A stretch of 64,000 bases of DNA from Aegilops tauschii subsp. strangulata (GCF_002575655.3 NC_053038.3:205952730-206016729), one strand, 5' to 3'. Counted from the first letter of the stretch, positions 1 to 12,991 are shown. A program made the numbers and translations. The notes: generated from the sequence alone by a model not told the origin.

Positions 1-1299
1 CCTCAGTGGGAAAAGGAATCAAAGAAGAAGAAATACAAGGATTATAGTTCTGATGATGCGAAGAAAAAGAAGAAATCCTCAAAATCTTCATCATAAAAAT
101 CCTCAAAGTCTTCATCTCACAAGAAGAGTAGCTCCAAGAAGGCTCGGGCATTCATTGGCAAGGAAATGGACTCTGAGGCTGAATCTGAAGAAAATGAGGA
201 AGAGGAGGCATCTGAGGAGTCTGAATCCGGTGTGGCGAGCCTAGCCCTCGCTACTGCATTCGTCAGCAAGTCTATCTTCAACACTGAAGAAAATGACCTC
301 ACCAACAAGGCTGATGAAGGCAATGATGACTACGCTCCCACCTATTGCTTCATGGCAAAGGGTGCCAAGGTACTCAAATATACCTCCTCTGAATCAAGTG
401 AGAATGAATCTGATGAAAATCTCAAGCCCAGCTATTCTAAACTTGCTAAGATTGTTGTGAAACAACAAAGGGCTTTTGAAAAGGTTAAAAACATGCTAGA
501 CAAAAGTGATGATATGTTGGGTGAAGAAATGGATCGCACTAAAACCTTGACTGAAAATCTTCAGAGACTTCAGACTAGGTTTGACAACCTTCAAGGTCAT
601 CATAACACTCTCTTATCTGATCATGAGAAGCTTTCTTATGAATTTCTTCAAAGAAAGCAAGATCTTGAGAAGCTAAGAGTGAGTTATGAAGATCTTCAGA
701 AGGAGCGCGATTCATTACTTGCTCAACAAATCAGCGCTTCTCAGGAAGAATTTGTTCCTCCATGTTTGAAATGCATTGAACGTGAATCTGCTAACTCTTC
801 ACTTGAATGTTCAAATGCTTCTAATGTTACAAATTCTTCACCTGCCTCTGCTATCACTAATTCCTCATCTGAGGACATTGCTAGTATCACTGACGATGCA
901 GGGCTGAAGGAATTGTACATGACAGGTATGTACAAAAGCCTCAAAGGGCATCAGACTCTTTGTGATGTGCTTAAAAAGCAGATCCTCAACAGGAACCCTA
1001 GGAAAGAGGGTATTGCCTTTGAGAGGAAACTCAATGCTGATGGTACATATTGGAAGCCTGAGCAGTACCCCAAAACCTCATGGGTTGCTGCAAAGGGACC
1101 TCCAGTTGATCCATCCAATTTATCTGGCTTTACATGTGAATCTCCTCATTCTTCTGATGAGTCATTTGACTCCAACTATAAACTGTTCAAAAATCAGAAT
1201 GGTGAAGTCTTTGCTAGATATGTTGGCACTAACTACAGGAACGGTTCCCCCATGAAGAAATATGGGTTCCCAAAAGGTGCCTTGAAAGTCTTCAGGTGA
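1..1299 (+). pseudogene. Sirevirus gag, C-terminal part, broken by one stop
   Basis: Frame 1 is open from the window edge except for TAA at 94-96, and ends with TGA at 1297-1299. The product starts Lys/Ser-rich, then has an acidic Glu/Ser segment (about bases 166-240) and a long heptad-like coiled coil (about 450-740), the region of Sirevirus gag that follows the zinc knuckle. It would form part of the capsid particle that packages element RNA. The C-terminal third is Ser/Asn-rich and ends in a basic GFPKGALKVFR-type tail. The gag N-terminus and zinc knuckle are off the window. The longest intact part begins at Met 166, but this is probably internal to the original protein. Confidence 0.7.
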
Positions 1300-1341
1300 A
1301 TGTCCTCATGACACCACCTGTGAAGAATAGGAACCCCATAT

Positions 1342-1431
1342 CAAATTCTTCATATGGATCCAAGTCCTCATACGGACCAAATTCTTCACGTGGATCAAAT
1401 TCCTCAAAAGGATCAAAGTCCTCATATGAAT
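1342..1431 (+). repeat. Five tandem 18-bp units in the gag-pol region
   Basis: Five adjoining 18-bp units of the pattern CAAATTCTTCATATGGAT with scattered substitutions. They encode a Ser-rich six-residue repeat (NSSYGS-like) in a 93-codon frame running from 1296 to 1577. The period is a multiple of three, so the frame is kept. Confidence 0.85.
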
Positions 1432-1934
1432 ATCATTGTGCTAACAACTCTGTTTCGCAGGGAAGAGCTAAGGGCTATGAATATGAGCATTATTCTTCTA
1501 ATCATTATGTTCATAAGTCCTTGAAGAATTTCTCTGCTTATTCATATGCTTACCCTAACTCCTCTTATGTGAAATGAAATGGATTGGCTTCTATGCCACC
1601 TTTCTCGTATGGATCTCGCAGAGTGATGAACTCTTTGCCACCCCTTCAGATGTGGGTGGTGAAGAAAAAGAACTAATCTCTTCTGCAGGGTCAGGTCTCC
1701 AGACGTGCGTGAACGTATGAAGAATATGTTGGAGACCTGAAAAGTGCCTGAAAGGACGCAGGCTAATCATGAAGAAATGAACTTTCATTTCTCATGTCCT
1801 CATACTGCTTTATCTGTTCTATTACTTGATGAAATTGATCTGATGAATTGATGTCATATTCTTCACTGATGAAGTATATGAGTTCGTAAGCTGCACTAAT
1901 TCATCTGCAGGATGATCAACCCAAAGCCACTGAG
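1432..1934 (+). other. Degenerate gag-pol spacer of the Sirevirus-like element
   Basis: After the 18-bp repeats the short Ser-rich frame ends at 1577. From there to about 1900 no frame stays open. Pol-like sequence becomes readable just before the protease motif at 1935. This was probably coding in intact relatives and has decayed. No separate gene is seen. Confidence 0.5.
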
Positions 1935-2912
1935 TGGGTCCTCGATAGTGGATGTACAAATCACATGACTGGTGACAAGAATCTATTGATGGATGCTCCC
2001 TTATCTCCATCTCATCTGAAGCATATCATCTTCGCTGACAAAGGCAAAAGTCAGGTATTGGGTCTAGGTAAGGTTGCGATCACAAAGGATCGACACATGG
2101 ACAAAGTCATGCTTGTCGAGTCCTTAGGATACAACCTCATGTCTGTCTTAATGCTTTGTGATCTTGATATGGTTGTTGTCTTTGGCAAGTATCGTTGTGT
2201 TGTGATCATGGAAGCTGACAATTCCAAAGTCTTAGAAGGCTTTAGGAGAGGAGACTTGTATATTGTTGATTTTTCTACAGGACCACAACCAGCCGTGTGC
2301 CTACTTGTAAAAGCTTCAGAAGGCTGGCTATGGCATCGACGACTTGGTCATGCAGGCATGAGGAATTTGCACACGCTTGCGAAGAAGAAGCATGTCATTG
2401 GCATTGAGAATGTCAAATTCCTCAAGGATCACTTATGCGGAGCCTGTGAAGCCGGAAAGATGACCAAGGCCAAGCATCCAGCGAAGACTATCATGACCAC
2501 TACTCGACCATTTGAATTGCTTCACATGGATCTCTTCGGTCCTAACCATCATTCCGCAGTTTCAAATGATGCATCTCAATATGGCTTTGTTATTGTTGAT
2601 GATTACTCTCGTTACACATGGGTTCACATTGTTACTTACAAACATGAAGTGCAGGAAGTCTTCAAACGATTTTCCTCGAGGGCTTCAACCAACTTTGGTG
2701 TGAAGATCAAGCACATCAGAAGTGACAATGGAACTGAGTTCAAGAATTTTGGTCTTGATGACTATCTTGATGAACTTGGTATTACTCATGAGCTCTCTGC
2801 TCCTTATACTCCTCAGCAGAATGGCGTCGTGGAGCGCAAGAACAGGACTCTTGCTAAGATGGCTCGCACTATGCTTGATGAATACAAAAACGCCTCGTCA
2901 TTTTTGGATTGA
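1935..2912 (+). pseudogene. Sirevirus pol, part 1: aspartic protease and integrase
   Basis: The frame opens with the protease active site WVLDSGCTNHMTG (DSG type) at about 1935-1973. It continues through the GAG-pre-integrase zinc motif (WHRRLGHAG, then CGACEAGK) and the integrase core, with catalytic residues visible as [14 protein letters not shown] and [11 protein letters not shown]. These would cut the polyprotein and insert element cDNA into chromosomes. The frame stops at 2910-2912. The integrase C-terminus continues in another frame from about 2881, so a one-base insertion in an A run near 2886-2890 best explains the break. The first Met of the open frame, 1965, lies inside the protease and is not a real start. 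Confidence 0.85.
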
Positions 2913-4695
2913 TGCAATTGATACTGCGTGCCACATCATCAACAGAGTATATCTTCACAAATTCTTCAAGAAGACTGCCTATGAACTCCTCATTGACAAG
3001 AAACCCAATGTGAGTTATTTCAAAGTCTTCGGTGCTAAATGCTGGATTAGAGATCCTCATCACAACTCTAAATTTGCACTGAAAGCACATGAAGGTTTTA
3101 TGCTTGGTTACGAAAAGGACTCGCACACCTACAGAGTCTTCAACAACGTTCTTCACAAGGTTGTTGAAACTATAGATGTGCGGTTCGATGAAACTAATGG
3201 CTCGCAAAGAGAGCACCTACCTTCTGTGATAGATGAACCAGCACCTGAGGAAACTATCAAGTTCAAGGCTACTAAGGATGTCATTCCTACCGAAGAATCT
3301 GCTGAGGAATTCATTCCAGAACATGAAGAACGTCGAGCTAATGCACCTGAAGAAAATACTGAAGAAAATGGTGCTGAAGAAAATGCTGATCAAATTCCTC
3401 GACGACAACCAGCTCATCCTCGCGTTGCAAAAGAAGTGCAAGTTGAAAAGATCATCGATGACATTGAAGCACCAGGTCCTCTCACACGCTCAAGAGCTTC
3501 ACATTTATCTAACTTTTGTGGGCACTATGCTTTTGTCTCTATCACAGATCTCACTAAGGTAGATGAAGCATTTCTGGAGCCTGAGTGGATTCAGGCCATG
3601 CAAGAAGAATTACATCAGTTCGAGCTCAACAACGTCTGGGAACTGGTCAAACGTCCAGATCCTCGCAAGCAGAATATCATTGGCACAAAGTGGATCTACC
3701 GCAACAAGCAAGATGAAAATGGCCTTGTGGTGAGGAATAAGGCACGGCTTGTAGCTCAAGGCTACACACAGGTCGAAGGAATTGACTTCGATGAAATTTT
3801 TGCACCTGTTGCTAGACTTGAGGCTATTCGCATATTACTTGCGTATGCTAACCATCATGATATCACCTTATACCAAATGGATGTGAAAAGTGCATTCCTC
3901 AATGGTAAGCTTGAGGAAGAAGTATATGTTGCTCAACCCCCGGGTTTTGAAGATCCAAAGCATCCTGACAAAGTCTTCAGACTCAATAAGGCCCTCTATG
4001 GCCTCAGGCAGGCCCCACGGGCGTGGTATGATACTTTGAAGGAATTCCTCATGAAGAAAGGCTTCAAACCCGGTTCACTCGACCCTACTCTTTTCACTAA
4101 ATCTTATAATGGTGAACTGTTTGTGTGCCAAATATATGTTGATGATATTATCTTTGGCTGTACTGACCAACGTTATAGTGATGAATTTGCCTATATGATG
4201 AGTGAAGAATATCAAATGTCTATGATGGGAGAATTGAAATTCTTCTTAGGTCTTCAAATTCGTCAACAGCGCAATGGCATATTCATATCTCAGGAGAAAT
4301 ACCTCAAGGATGTACTGAGGAAATTCGGCATGCAAGATTGCAAAGGCGTCAAAATTCCTATGCCCACAAATGGCCAACTATGCACTGATGAAAATGGTAT
4401 TGACTTCGATCATAAGGTATACCGCTCCATGATTGGTTCTTTATTGTACTTATGTGCATCTAGGCCAGATATAATGCTTAGTGTTTGCATGTGTGCCCGA
4501 TTTCAAGCTAAACCGAAGGAATCACACCATAAGGTTGTGAAGCATATTCTTCGATATCTAGCTCACACACCAACACTTGGATTATGGTACCCCAAGGGCT
4601 CGGCTTTTGATCTCATTGGATATTCTGACTCTGACTATGTTGGTGATCGTGTGGACCGCAAGTCAACATCTGGTACATGTCATTTCCTCGGATGA
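2881..4695 (+). pseudogene. Sirevirus pol, part 2: integrase C-terminus and reverse transcriptase
   Basis: Open frame entered by frameshift from part 1. It carries the integrase C-terminal region ([16 protein letters not shown], then [12 protein letters not shown]), an acidic linker rich in EEN repeats (about 3240-3400), and a full copia RT domain. The RT shows [44 protein letters not shown] and the catalytic IYVDDIIFG box near 4131-4157. Length and order are normal for Ty1/copia. The frame ends at a TGA (4693-4695) in the RNase H region, one base from a sense codon. Bases upstream of 2881 in this frame are out-of-frame reading of part 1. Confidence 0.88.
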
Positions 4696-5075
4696 TATTT
4701 GGTCTATTGGTCCTCGAAGAAACAGAACTGCGTATCACTGTCTACTGCTGAAGCTGAGTACATTGCTGCTGGTTCTTGCTGTGGATGAAGCAAACTCTCA
4801 AGGACTATGGCGTCAACATGAAGAACGTACCTCTCTTCTGTGACAATGAGAGTGCCATCAAGATTGCTCACAACCCAGTTCAGCACTCGAAGACAAAGCA
4901 CATTCAGATTCGTCATCATTTTCTTCGCGATCATGTGTTGAAGGGTGACATTTCTATTGAGCATGTGAAGACTGAAGAACAACTAGCCGATATCTTCACA
5001 AAGCCCTTGGATGAGAAGAGATTTAGCAAGTTGCGGTGTGAGCTAAATATCTTAGAATCTTCGAATGTTCTTTGA
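4696..5075 (+). pseudogene. Sirevirus pol, part 3: RNase H
   Basis: After the TGA at 4693 the same frame continues through WSSKKQN and STAEAEY. It then loses register near 4785, where roughly ten bases appear to be missing, and resumes in the frame 4776-5075. That frame holds PLFCDNESAI, the HIQIRHHFLRD segment and the usual copia pol ending EEQLADIFTKPL. The RNase H would remove the RNA strand during cDNA synthesis. Acidic residues typical of the site are visible, but the chain is split, so this copy is dead. Confidence 0.85.
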
Positions 5076-5699
5076 AAAGGACACTCATCCTAACACTTAT
5101 GCAAAATTGATGACTTAGATGTGCAACACATGAAGAAACGTTTTTCTTCAATGAAAGAAGAATAACACTCTAAGTGTGAAGAAATTAACGAAGAATTTGA
5201 TTCTCAGAACCCTACGACAATTGTACGCGGTGTTTGAAATCATCATTCTTATATGGTGGGTCACGCCACCACCAAAAGTTGAAAATCTTCAATTTGAGTT
5301 TTTCCTCAGTTTTGAAATTCCTTAGTTGTTCATTTTCTTCACCTTTGCATTGTCTTCACAGTTTCCGTCGTTTTTCTTCATTATATATATATATATGAGT
5401 TTATGTCCTATACAGCATTCACTTATGGCTAATTCTTCAAGTTGTTTTTTCTGCTAAGTGAATGTGATCGGACCCTTCCCCCTCTATGCTAAACTCACCC
5501 CATTCTATTCACAAATTCTTCATGTGCATTCTATTTGAAACTCGTTCAAAATCTTCACTGTGTCCTTGTCAGCTGAAGAATTTGCGAACGGAATGTTAAA
5601 ACTTATCTTATCCAAATTTTCGGCTTTGCCGCTCAAACCGTTCCGCATCCCACGAAATACTTATCTATTCACCCACGATCTCCACTTCTCAGTACGTGG
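5076..5699 (+). other. Noncoding internal region after pol
   Basis: No open frame of note. The stretch is AT-rich and repeatedly contains TTCTTCA/TTCCTCA and their complements, as does the rest of the element. A short (AT)n run lies at about 5384-5395. It leads into the TATA-containing segment at 5778. Confidence 0.5.
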
Positions 5700-6052
5700 G
5701 TGACACATGTCAAGCGAATGAGAAGGATCAGGGGCACGTTCGTCCAAAATCTTCGGGCGAACAGATTTTCACCGTGGCTATAAATACCCCCTCCCCTTCC
5801 TCACTTCCTTTACTCCGCCCGACCTCTCTCCAGCTCGATCTTATCAAACCCTAGCGCCGCCGCTACTTCATCGTCGTCGGTGAGGAAGAGCTTCACTGCC
5901 TCGACCTCGTCGCCGCCGTACTCGCGCCGGCCGCGGATTTCTTCCCTCCGCCGCCGCCGTAGCTGTCTTCCTCCGCCGAGTTAGGGCGTGGAAGATCTGC
6001 ACAGACGAACTTCTCATCTCTACCTCACAGTTCGGCGTGTTCTTCGTCCAGG
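5700..6052 (+). promoter_or_regulatory. Putative internal promoter and 5'-UTR for the third Sirevirus ORF
   Basis: A clear TATA box (CTATAAATA, 5778-5786) is followed by C/T-rich sequence, an AAACCCTAG motif and a GC-rich CGCCGCCG leader, a pattern common at grass gene starts. The leader ends at a good splice donor, CCAGG/GTAATT, with GT at 6053. A matching acceptor lies seven bases before the ATG at 14920. Read together, this looks like a promoter, a 5' untranslated exon and an intron in front of the third ORF. What is seen is the TATA and the splice-site motifs; transcription from here is inference. Confidence 0.5.
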
Positions 6053-6341
6053 GTAATTAAAAGTTACTTTTACTGCCCTCCTTGATTCATATGATTACTA
6101 CAAAATCTTCAAAGGTGTTTTTCTTCAAATCTTCACACACTAAACACCTCACATGTCATCTGTTCTTGATTCGTTTCTCTAAGCAATAATTTTTCTTCAA
6201 GATTCCTCAATTGTGTGGATCTTCGATCTATACAACTCTAGAACCTAAGAAAAAGAACGCTTAGTGAAATTCTTCAAGACTCATCTGGCCAAATTCCTCA
6301 AACTTGTTCTTTTTACAAAACCTTCTGAGAACGCATATGAC

Positions 6342-8038
6342 TGAAGGAAATATGCCCTAGAGGCAATAATAAAGTATTATATATTTCCTTATATCATGAT
6401 AAATGTTTATTATTCATGCTAGAATTGTATTAACCGGAAACATAATACATGTGTGAATACATAGACAAACAGAGTGTCACTAGAATGCCTCTACTTGACT
6501 AGCTCGTTAATCAAAGATGGTTATGTTTCCTAGCCATAGACATGAGTTGTCATTTGATTAACGGGATCACCTCATTAGGAGAATGACGTGATTGACTTGA
6601 CCCATTCCGTTAGCTTAGCACCCGATCGTTTAGTATGTTGCTATTGCTTTCTTCATGACTTATATATGTTCCTATGACTATGAGATTATGCAACTCCCGT
6701 TTACCGGAGGAACACTTTGTGTGCTACCAAATGTCACAACGTAACTGGGTGATTATAAAGGTGCTCTACAGGTGTCTCCAAAGGTACTTGTTGGGTTGGC
6801 GTATTTCGAGATTAGGATTTGTCACTCCGATTGTCGGAGAGGTATCTCTGGGCCCACTCGGTAATGCACATCACTATAAGCCTTGCAAGCATTGTAACTA
6901 ATGAGTTAGTTACGGGATGATGTATTACGGAACGAGTAAAGAGACTTGCCGGTAACGAGATTGAACTAGGTATCGAGATACCGACGATCGAATCTCGGGC
7001 AAGTAACATACCGATGACAAAGGGAACAACGTATGTTGTTATGCGGTCTGACCGATAAAGATCTTCGTAGAATATGTGGGAGCCAATATGGGCATCCAGG
7101 TCCCGCTATTGTTTATTGACCGGAGAGGTGTCTCGGTCATGTCTACATAGTTCTCGAACCCAAAGGGTCCGCACGCTTAACATTACGATGACAGTTTTAT
7201 TGAGTTTTGATGTACCGAAGCAGTTCGGAGTCCCGGATGAGATCGGGGACATGACGAGGAGTCTCGAAATGGCCGAGACGTAAAGATCGATATATTGGAC
7301 GACTATATTCGGACTTCGGAAAGGTTCCGAGTGATTCGGGTATTTTTCGGAGTACCAGAGAGTTACGGGAATACGTATTGGGCCTTAATGGGCCATACGG
7401 GAAAGGAGAGAAAGGCCTCAAAAGGTGGCCGCACCCCTCCCCATGGTCTGGTCCGAATTGGACTAGGGAAGGGGGGGCACCCTTCCTTCTTTCTCCTTCC
7501 CCCTTCCCTTCTCCTACTCCCACAAGGAAAGGAGGTGGGAGTAGGACTCCCCCCTATGGCGCGCCTCTCCCCTTGGCCGGCTGCCTCCCCCTTGCTCCTT
7601 TATATACGGGGGCAGGGGGGCACCCTAGAGACACAATAATTGATCCTTGAGATCTCTTAGCCGTGTGCGGTGCCCCCCTCCACCATATTACACCTCGATA
7701 ATACCGTTGCGGAGCTTAGGCGAAGCCCTGCGTCGGTGGAACATCATCATCGTCACCACGCCGTCGTGCTGACGAAACTCTTCCTCAACACTTGGCTGGA
7801 TCGGAGTTCCAGGGACGTCATCGAGCTGAACGTGTGTAGAACTTGGAGGTGCCGTACGTTCGGTACTTGATCGGTCGGATCGTGAAGACGTACGACTACA
7901 TCAACCGCGTTGTGATAACGCTTCCGCTGTCGGTCTACGAGGGTACGTGGACAACACTCTCCCCTCTCGTTGCTATGCATCACCATGATCTTGCGTGTGC
8001 GTAGGATTTTTTTTTTGAAATTACTACGTTCCCCAACA
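6342..8038 (+). repeat. 5' LTR of the Angela/BARE-like element
   Basis: Starts TGAAGG after the target copy ATGAC and ends CCCCAACA directly before the PBS. It matches 13165-14873 nearly base for base. A TATA-like TTATATAC at 7600-7607 is the likely U3 promoter. Short frames inside both LTRs are LTR sequence, not genes. Confidence 0.95.
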
Positions 8039-8039
8039 G

Positions 8040-8051
8040 TGGTATCAGAGC
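8040..8051 (+). other. Primer binding site (initiator tRNA-Met type)
   Basis: TGGTATCAGAGC, one base after the 5' LTR end. This is the standard plant copia PBS, complementary to the 3' end of initiator methionine tRNA, where minus-strand cDNA starts. Confidence 0.95.
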
Positions 8052-9361
8052 CTGGTTTTATGCGTTGATGCTATGCACGAGTAGAACACAAGTGAGTTGT
8101 GGGCGATATAAGTCATACTGCTTACCAGCATGTCATACTTTGGTTCAGCGGTATTGTGAGATGAAGCGGCCCGGACCGACATTACGCGTACGCTTACGCG
8201 AGACTGGTTTCACCGTTGCGAGCACTCGTTGCTTAAAGGTGACCGGCGGGTGTCTGTCTCTCTCACTTTAGTTGAACCGAGTGTGGCTACGCCCGGTCCT
8301 TGCGAAGGTTAAAACAGCACTAACTTGACAAACTATCGTTGTGGTTTTGATGCGTAGGTAAGAACGGTTCTTGCTAAGCCCGTAGCAGCCACGTAAAACA
8401 TGCAACAACAAAGTAGAGGACGTCTAACTTGTTTTTGCAGGGCATGTTATGATGTGATATGGTCAAGACATGATGTGATATAATGTGTTGTATGAGATGA
8501 TCATGTTTTGTAACCGAGTTATCGGCAACTGGCAGGAGCCATATGGTTGTCGCTTTATTGTATGAGATGCAATCGCCATGTAATAGTTTTACTTTATCAC
8601 TAAGCGGTAGCGATAGTCGTAAAAGCAATAAGTTGGCGAGACGACAACGATACTACGATGGAGATCAAGGTGTCGAGCCGGTGACGATGGTGATCATGAC
8701 GGTGCTTCGGAGATGGAGATCACGAGCACGGTGCTTTGGAGATGGAGATCACGAGCACAAGATGATGATGGCCATATCATATCACTTATATTGATTGCAT
8801 GTGATGTTAATCCTTTATGCATCTTATTTTGCTTTGATTGACGGTAGCATTATAAGATGATATCTCACTAAAATTTCAAGATAAAAGTGTTCTCCCTGAG
8901 TATGCACCGTTGCGAAAGTTCTTCGTGCTGAGACACCACGTGTTAATCGGGTGTGATAGGCTCTACGTTCAAATACAACGGGTGCAAAACAGTTGCACAC
9001 GCGGAATACTCAGGTTAAACTTGACGAGCCTAGCATATGTACAGATATGGCCTCGGAACACAGAGACCGAAAGGTCGAGCGTGAATCATATAGTAGATAT
9101 GATCAACATAGTGATGTTCACCATTGAAACTACTCCATCTCACGTGTTAATCGGACATGGTTTAGTTGCTTTGGATCACGTAATCACTTAGATGATTAGA
9201 GGGATGTCTATCTAAGTGGGAGTTCTTAAGTAATATGATTAATTGAACTTAAATTTATCATGAACTTAGTCCTGATAGTATTTTGCAAATTATGTTATAG
9301 ATCAATAGCTCGCGTTGTTGCTTCCCTGTGTTTATTTTTGATATGTTCCTAGAGAAAAATT
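8052..9361 (+). other. Untranslated leader of the Angela/BARE-like element
   Basis: 1.3 kb between the PBS and the first gag codons with no plausible gene. It contains a near-repeat of GGAGATCACGAGCACGGTGC at about 8711-8760. A long leader is normal for BARE/Angela elements. Confidence 0.7.
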
Positions 9362-10165
9362 ATGTTGAAAGATGTTAGTAGCAAAGATGCGGATTGGATC
9401 CGTGATCTGAGGATTATCCTCATTGCTGCACAGAAGAATTATGTCCTTAATGCACCGCTAGGTGACAGACCTATTGCAGGAGCAGATGCAGACGTTATGA
9501 ACGTTTGGCTAGCTCAATATGATGACTACTTGATAGTTTAGTGCACCATGCTTAAACGGCTTAGAATCGGGACTTCAAAGACGTTTTGAACGTCATGGAC
9601 CATATGAGATGTTCCAGGAGTTGAAGTTAATATTTCAAGCAAATACCCGAGTTGAGAGATATGAAGTCTCCAACAAGTTCTATAGCTAAAAGATGGAGGA
9701 GAATCGCTCAACTAGTGAGCATGTGCTCAGATTGTCTGGGTACTACAATCGCTTGAATCAAGTGGGAGTTAATCTTCCAAATAAAACAAGTGATTGACAG
9801 AATTCTCTAGTCACCATCACCAAGTTAGTAGAACTTCATGATGAACTATAGTATGCAAGGGATGATGAAAGTAATTCCCGAGCTCTTCGTGATGCTGAAA
9901 TCGACGAAGGTAGAAATCAAGAAAAACATCAAGTGTTGATGGTTGACGAGACCACTAGTTTCAAGAAAAGGGCAAAGGGAAGAAGGGGAACTTCAAAAAG
10001 AACGGCAAGCAAGTTGCTACTCAAGTGAAGAAGCCCAAGTCTGTACCTAAGCCTGAGACTAAGTGCTTCTACTGCAAAGGGACTAGTCACTGGAGGCGAA
10101 ACTGCCCCAAGTATTTGGTGGATAAGAAGGATGGCAAAGTGAACAAAGGTATATTGGATATACAT
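9362..10165 (+). pseudogene. Angela/BARE-like gag remnant with zinc knuckle
   Basis: ATG at 9362 begins a gag-like stretch (WIRDLRIILIAAQKNY) that soon meets TAG and further stops, with changes of frame. About 700 bases on, a basic Lys-rich linker leads to an intact CCHC zinc knuckle, CFYCKGTSHWRRNC, near 10061-10102 in the frame 10025-10363. Gag would form the particle, and the knuckle binds RNA. No continuous product is possible. Confidence 0.8.
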
Positions 10166-10496
10166 GTTATTGATGTGTACTTACTAGTGTTTATAGCAAC
10201 CCCTCAGTATTTGATACTGGTTCAGTTGCTAAAGAGTAGTAACTCGAAACGGGAGTTGCAGAATAAACAGAGACTAGTAAAAGGCGAGGTGACGATGTAT
10301 GTTGGAAGTAGTTCCAAGATTGATATGATCATCATCGCACACTCCCTATACTTTCGAGATTAGTGTTGAAACTAAATAAGTGTTATTTGGTGTTTGCGTT
10401 GAGCATGAATATGATTTGATCATGTTTATTGCAATACGGTTATTCATTTAAGTTAGAAAACAATTGTTGTTCTATTTACATGAATAAAAACCTTCT

Positions 10497-11411
10497 ATGG
10501 TCATACACACCAACGAAAATGGTTTGTTGGATCTCGATCGTAGTGATACACATAATCATAATATTGAAGCCAAAAGATGCAAAGTTAATAATGATAGTGC
10601 AACTTATTTGTGGCACTGCCGTTTAGGTCATATTGGTGTAAAGCGCATGAAGAAACTCCATACTGATGGGATTTTGGAATCACTTGATGCTTGCGAACCG
10701 TGCCTCATGGGCAAGATGACTGAAACGCCGTTCTCTGGAACTATGGAGAGAGCAACAGATTTGTTGGAAATCATACATACAGATGTATGTGGTCCGATGA
10801 ATATTGAGGCTCGTAGCAGGTATCATTATTTTCCGACCTTCACAGATGATTTGAGCAGATATGGGTATATCTGCTTAATGAAACAGAAGTCTGAAACATT
10901 TGAAAAGTTCATATAATTTCAGAGTGAAGCGGAAAATCATCGTAACAAGAAAATAAAGTTTCTACGATCTGATCGTGGAGAAGAGTATTTGAGTTACGAG
11001 TTTGGCCTTCAGTTAAAACAATGTGAAATAGTTTCGCTACTCACGCCACCTGGAACACCAAAGTGTAATGGTGTGTCCAAACATCGTAACCGTACTTTAT
11101 TAGATATTGTGCGATATATGATGTCTCTTACCGATCTACCACTATTGTTTTGGGGTTATGCATTAGAGACAGCTGCATTCACGTTAAATAGGCTACCATC
11201 TAAATCCGTTGAGACGACATCTTATGAACTGTGGTTTGGCAAGAAACCAAAGTTGTCGTTTCTTAAAGTTTGGGGTTGCGATGCTTATGTGAAAAAGTTT
11301 CATCTTGATAAGCTCAAACCCAAATCGGAGAAATGTGTCTTCATAGGATACCCAAAGGACTATTGGGTACACCTTCTATCACAGATCCGAAGGCAAGACA
11401 TTCGTTGCTAA
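10497..11411 (+). pseudogene. Angela/BARE-like integrase remnant
   Basis: Frame 10497-10916 carries the GAG-pre-integrase region (LWHCRLGHIGVKRM, CEPCLMGK) and the first catalytic segment (IIHTDVCGPM). A TAA at 10914-10916 interrupts it. The same domain continues (FLRSDRGEEYL), then frame 10989-11411 with TPKCNGVSKHRNRT and the C-terminal FLKVWGCDAYVK region. The third catalytic residue, Glu in the NGVSE-type motif, is Lys here (NGVSK), so the enzyme would be inactive even without the stops. Protease sequence before 10497 is not readable in one frame. Confidence 0.85.
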
Positions 11412-11670
11412 GAATGGATCCTTTCTAGAGAAGGAGTTTCTCTCGAAAGAAGTGAGTGGGAGGAAAGTAGAACTTGATGAGGTAACTGTACCTGCTCCCT
11501 TATTGGAAAGTAGTTCATCACAGAAATCTGTTCCTGTGACTTCTACACCAATTAGTGAGGAAGTTAATGATGATGATCATGTAACTTCAGATCAAGTTAC
11601 TACCAAACCTCGTAGGTAAACCAGAGTAAGATCCGCACCAGAGTGGTACGGTAATCCTGTTCTGGAGGTT

Positions 11671-12960
11671 ATGTTACTAGACCATGACGAACCTACGAAC
11701 TATGAAGAAGCGATGGTGAGCCCAAATTCCGCAAAATGGCTTGAGGCCATGAAATCTGAGATGAGATCCATGTATGAGAACAAAGTGTGGACTTTGGTTG
11801 ACTTGCCCGATGATCGGCAAGCAATTGAGAATAAATGGATCTTCAAGAGGAAGACGGACGCTGATAGTAGTGTTACTATCTACAAAGCTAGAATTGTCGC
11901 AAAAAGGTTTTCGACAAGTTCAAAGTGTTGACTACGATGAGAGTTTCTCACTCGTATCTATGCTTAAGTCTGTCCGAATCATGTTAGCAATTGCCGCATT
12001 TTATGAAATATGGCAAATGGATAAACAAAACTACATTCCTTAATGGATTTATTAAAGAAGAGTTGTATATGATGCAACCAGAAGGTTTTGTCAATCCTAA
12101 AGGTGCTAACAAAATATGCAAGCTCCAGCGATCCATCTGTGGACTGGTGCAAGCATCTCGGAGTTGGAATATACGCTTTGATAAGTTGATCAAAGGATAT
12201 AGTTTTATACAGACTTGCGATGAAGCCTGTATTTACAAGAAAGTGAGTGGGAGCACTACAACATTTCTGATAAGTATATGTGAATGACATATTGTTGATC
12301 GGAAATAATGTAGAATTATTCTGCAAAGCATAAAGGAGTGTTTGAAAGGAGTTTTTCAAAAGAAAGACCTCGGTGAAGCTGCTTACATATTGAGCATCAA
12401 GATCTATAGAGATAGATGAAGACGCTTGATAAGTTTTTCAATGAGTACATACCTTAACAAGATTTTGAAGTAGTTCAAAATAGAACAGTCAAAGAAAGAG
12501 TTCTTGCCTGTGTTACAAGGTGTGAAATTGAGTAAAGACTCAAAACCAGACCACGGCAAAAGATAGAAAGAGAATGAAAGTCATTCCCTATGCCTTGGCC
12601 ATAGGTTCTATAAAGTATGCCATGCTGTATACCAGATCTATTGTATACCCTACACTGATTTTGGCAAGGGAGTACAATAGTGATCTAGGAGTAGATCACT
12701 GGACAGCGGTCAAAAATTATCCTTAGTGGAATAAGGATATGTTTCTCGATTATGGAAGTGAAAAAAGGTTCGTCGTAAAGGGTTACGTCGATGCAAGTTT
12801 TGACACTAATCTAGATGACTCTAAGTCTCGGTCTATATACATATTGAAAGTGGGAGCAATTAGCTAGAGTAGCTCCGTGCAGAGCATTGCAGACATAGAG
12901 ATTTGCAAATATACTTACGGGTCTGAATGTGACAGACCCGTTGACTAAAATTATCTCACA
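11671..12960 (+). pseudogene. Angela/BARE-like reverse transcriptase/RNase H remnant
   Basis: RT motifs are spread over three frames: WLEAMKSEM...NKWIFKRK and YKARIVAK in 11671-11931, VDYDESFS in 11774-12043, and FLNGFIKEELYM plus SICGLVQASRSW in 11991-12287. At least two frameshifts and many later stops occur. The catalytic YVDD box cannot be found. Beyond 12290 only scraps of RT and RNase H can be recognised up to about 12960. This copy cannot make RT. Confidence 0.8.
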
Positions 12961-12991
12961 ATCAAAACATGATCACACCTTAGTACTCTTT

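Noticed and set aside
6674..6901. 75-codon frame found twice (also 13497-13724)
   Set aside because: LTR sequence, not a duplicated gene.
7295..7650. Frames in the Angela-like LTR, repeated at 14118-14498, as conserved genes
   Set aside because: Their conservation comes only from being in the two LTRs of one element; the indel between the LTRs changes the frame.
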